Shown in pieces: positions 5,111-5,127 of a stretch of 5,127 nucleotides of DNA (position 1 is its first letter; each line of letters opens with the position of its first letter). The position numbers were made by a program, and so were the translations under genes. The notes below the pieces were generated by a model. That model ran no database searches. It had not been told where the DNA came from and saw only the letters and a program-made list of their open reading frames with translations. The stretch spans positions 1 to 5,127 of the forward strand of contig JAFMSB010000159.1 in NCBI GenBank assembly GCA_017353815.1, in the 5' to 3' direction. The stretch comes from Methylocapsa sp. (GTDB lineage: Bacteria > Pseudomonadota > Alphaproteobacteria > Rhizobiales > Beijerinckiaceae).

Positions 5111-5121
5111 GCTTGAAACAT
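5109..5121 (-). promoter_or_regulatory. Imperfect palindrome at the TetR start, candidate operator
   Basis: On the - strand ATGTTTCAAGCAT is a 13-bp palindrome around a central C, with five of six arm pairs matching. It overlaps the first two bases of the TetR start codon. Position and symmetry fit an autoregulatory TetR operator, but the upstream promoter lies outside the window and the match could be chance. Confidence 0.35.
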
Positions 5122-5127
5122 ACCAAC

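Noticed and set aside
1..5127. CRISPR array, tRNA, rRNA, insertion sequence, toxin-antitoxin pair
   Set aside because: No evenly spaced repeats, cloverleaf-like segment, transposase motifs or terminal inverted repeats were seen. The TetR-YCII overlap looks like a toxin-antitoxin layout, but neither protein belongs to such a family.

Overview
The window looks like a GC-rich, roughly 60% GC, piece of a proteobacterial chromosome. Codon use and the protein types (a low-specificity threonine aldolase opening with MNFASDN, a DUF1614 membrane protein, an AHSA1/PhnB/YCII/TetR neighbourhood) suggest an alphaproteobacterium of the Hyphomicrobiales. This is inference from protein style, not a marker-gene assignment. 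I see no mobile element, tRNA, rRNA or CRISPR array.

Left part, + strand (1-2165): positions 1-478 hold no gene I recognise, only two small candidate ORFs. Each overlaps the next frame by 4 nt, and the second runs by the same kind of overlap into a GTG-started threonine aldolase gene (479-1546). A 151-nt spacer with a G+C palindrome and a clean stem-loop leads to a gene for a small exported cupin protein (1698-2165).

Right part, - strand (2201-5110): five genes point leftwards. In transcription order they are a TetR/AcrR-type repressor, a YCII-domain protein whose start overlaps the repressor stop, a PhnB-like VOC protein, an AHSA1-type SRPBCC protein and a DUF1614 multi-pass membrane protein. 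The cupin and DUF1614 genes converge on a 35-nt spacer with a terminator-like hairpin. The TetR-YCII pair is almost certainly co-transcribed. The later genes are separated by 80-150 nt with their own hairpins, so they may be separate or attenuated units.

YCII, VOC/PhnB and SRPBCC proteins are small one-domain proteins that often travel together near a regulator in bacterial genomes, usually with no known substrate. The simplest reading is a small TetR-controlled accessory cluster for an unknown small molecule, next to an ordinary amino-acid metabolism gene. I do not see a convincing new defence or mobile system. The most checkable leads are the TetR operator candidate at the right edge with a look-alike upstream of the DUF1614 gene, the TetR-YCII coupling, and the chain of overlapping small ORFs before the aldolase gene.
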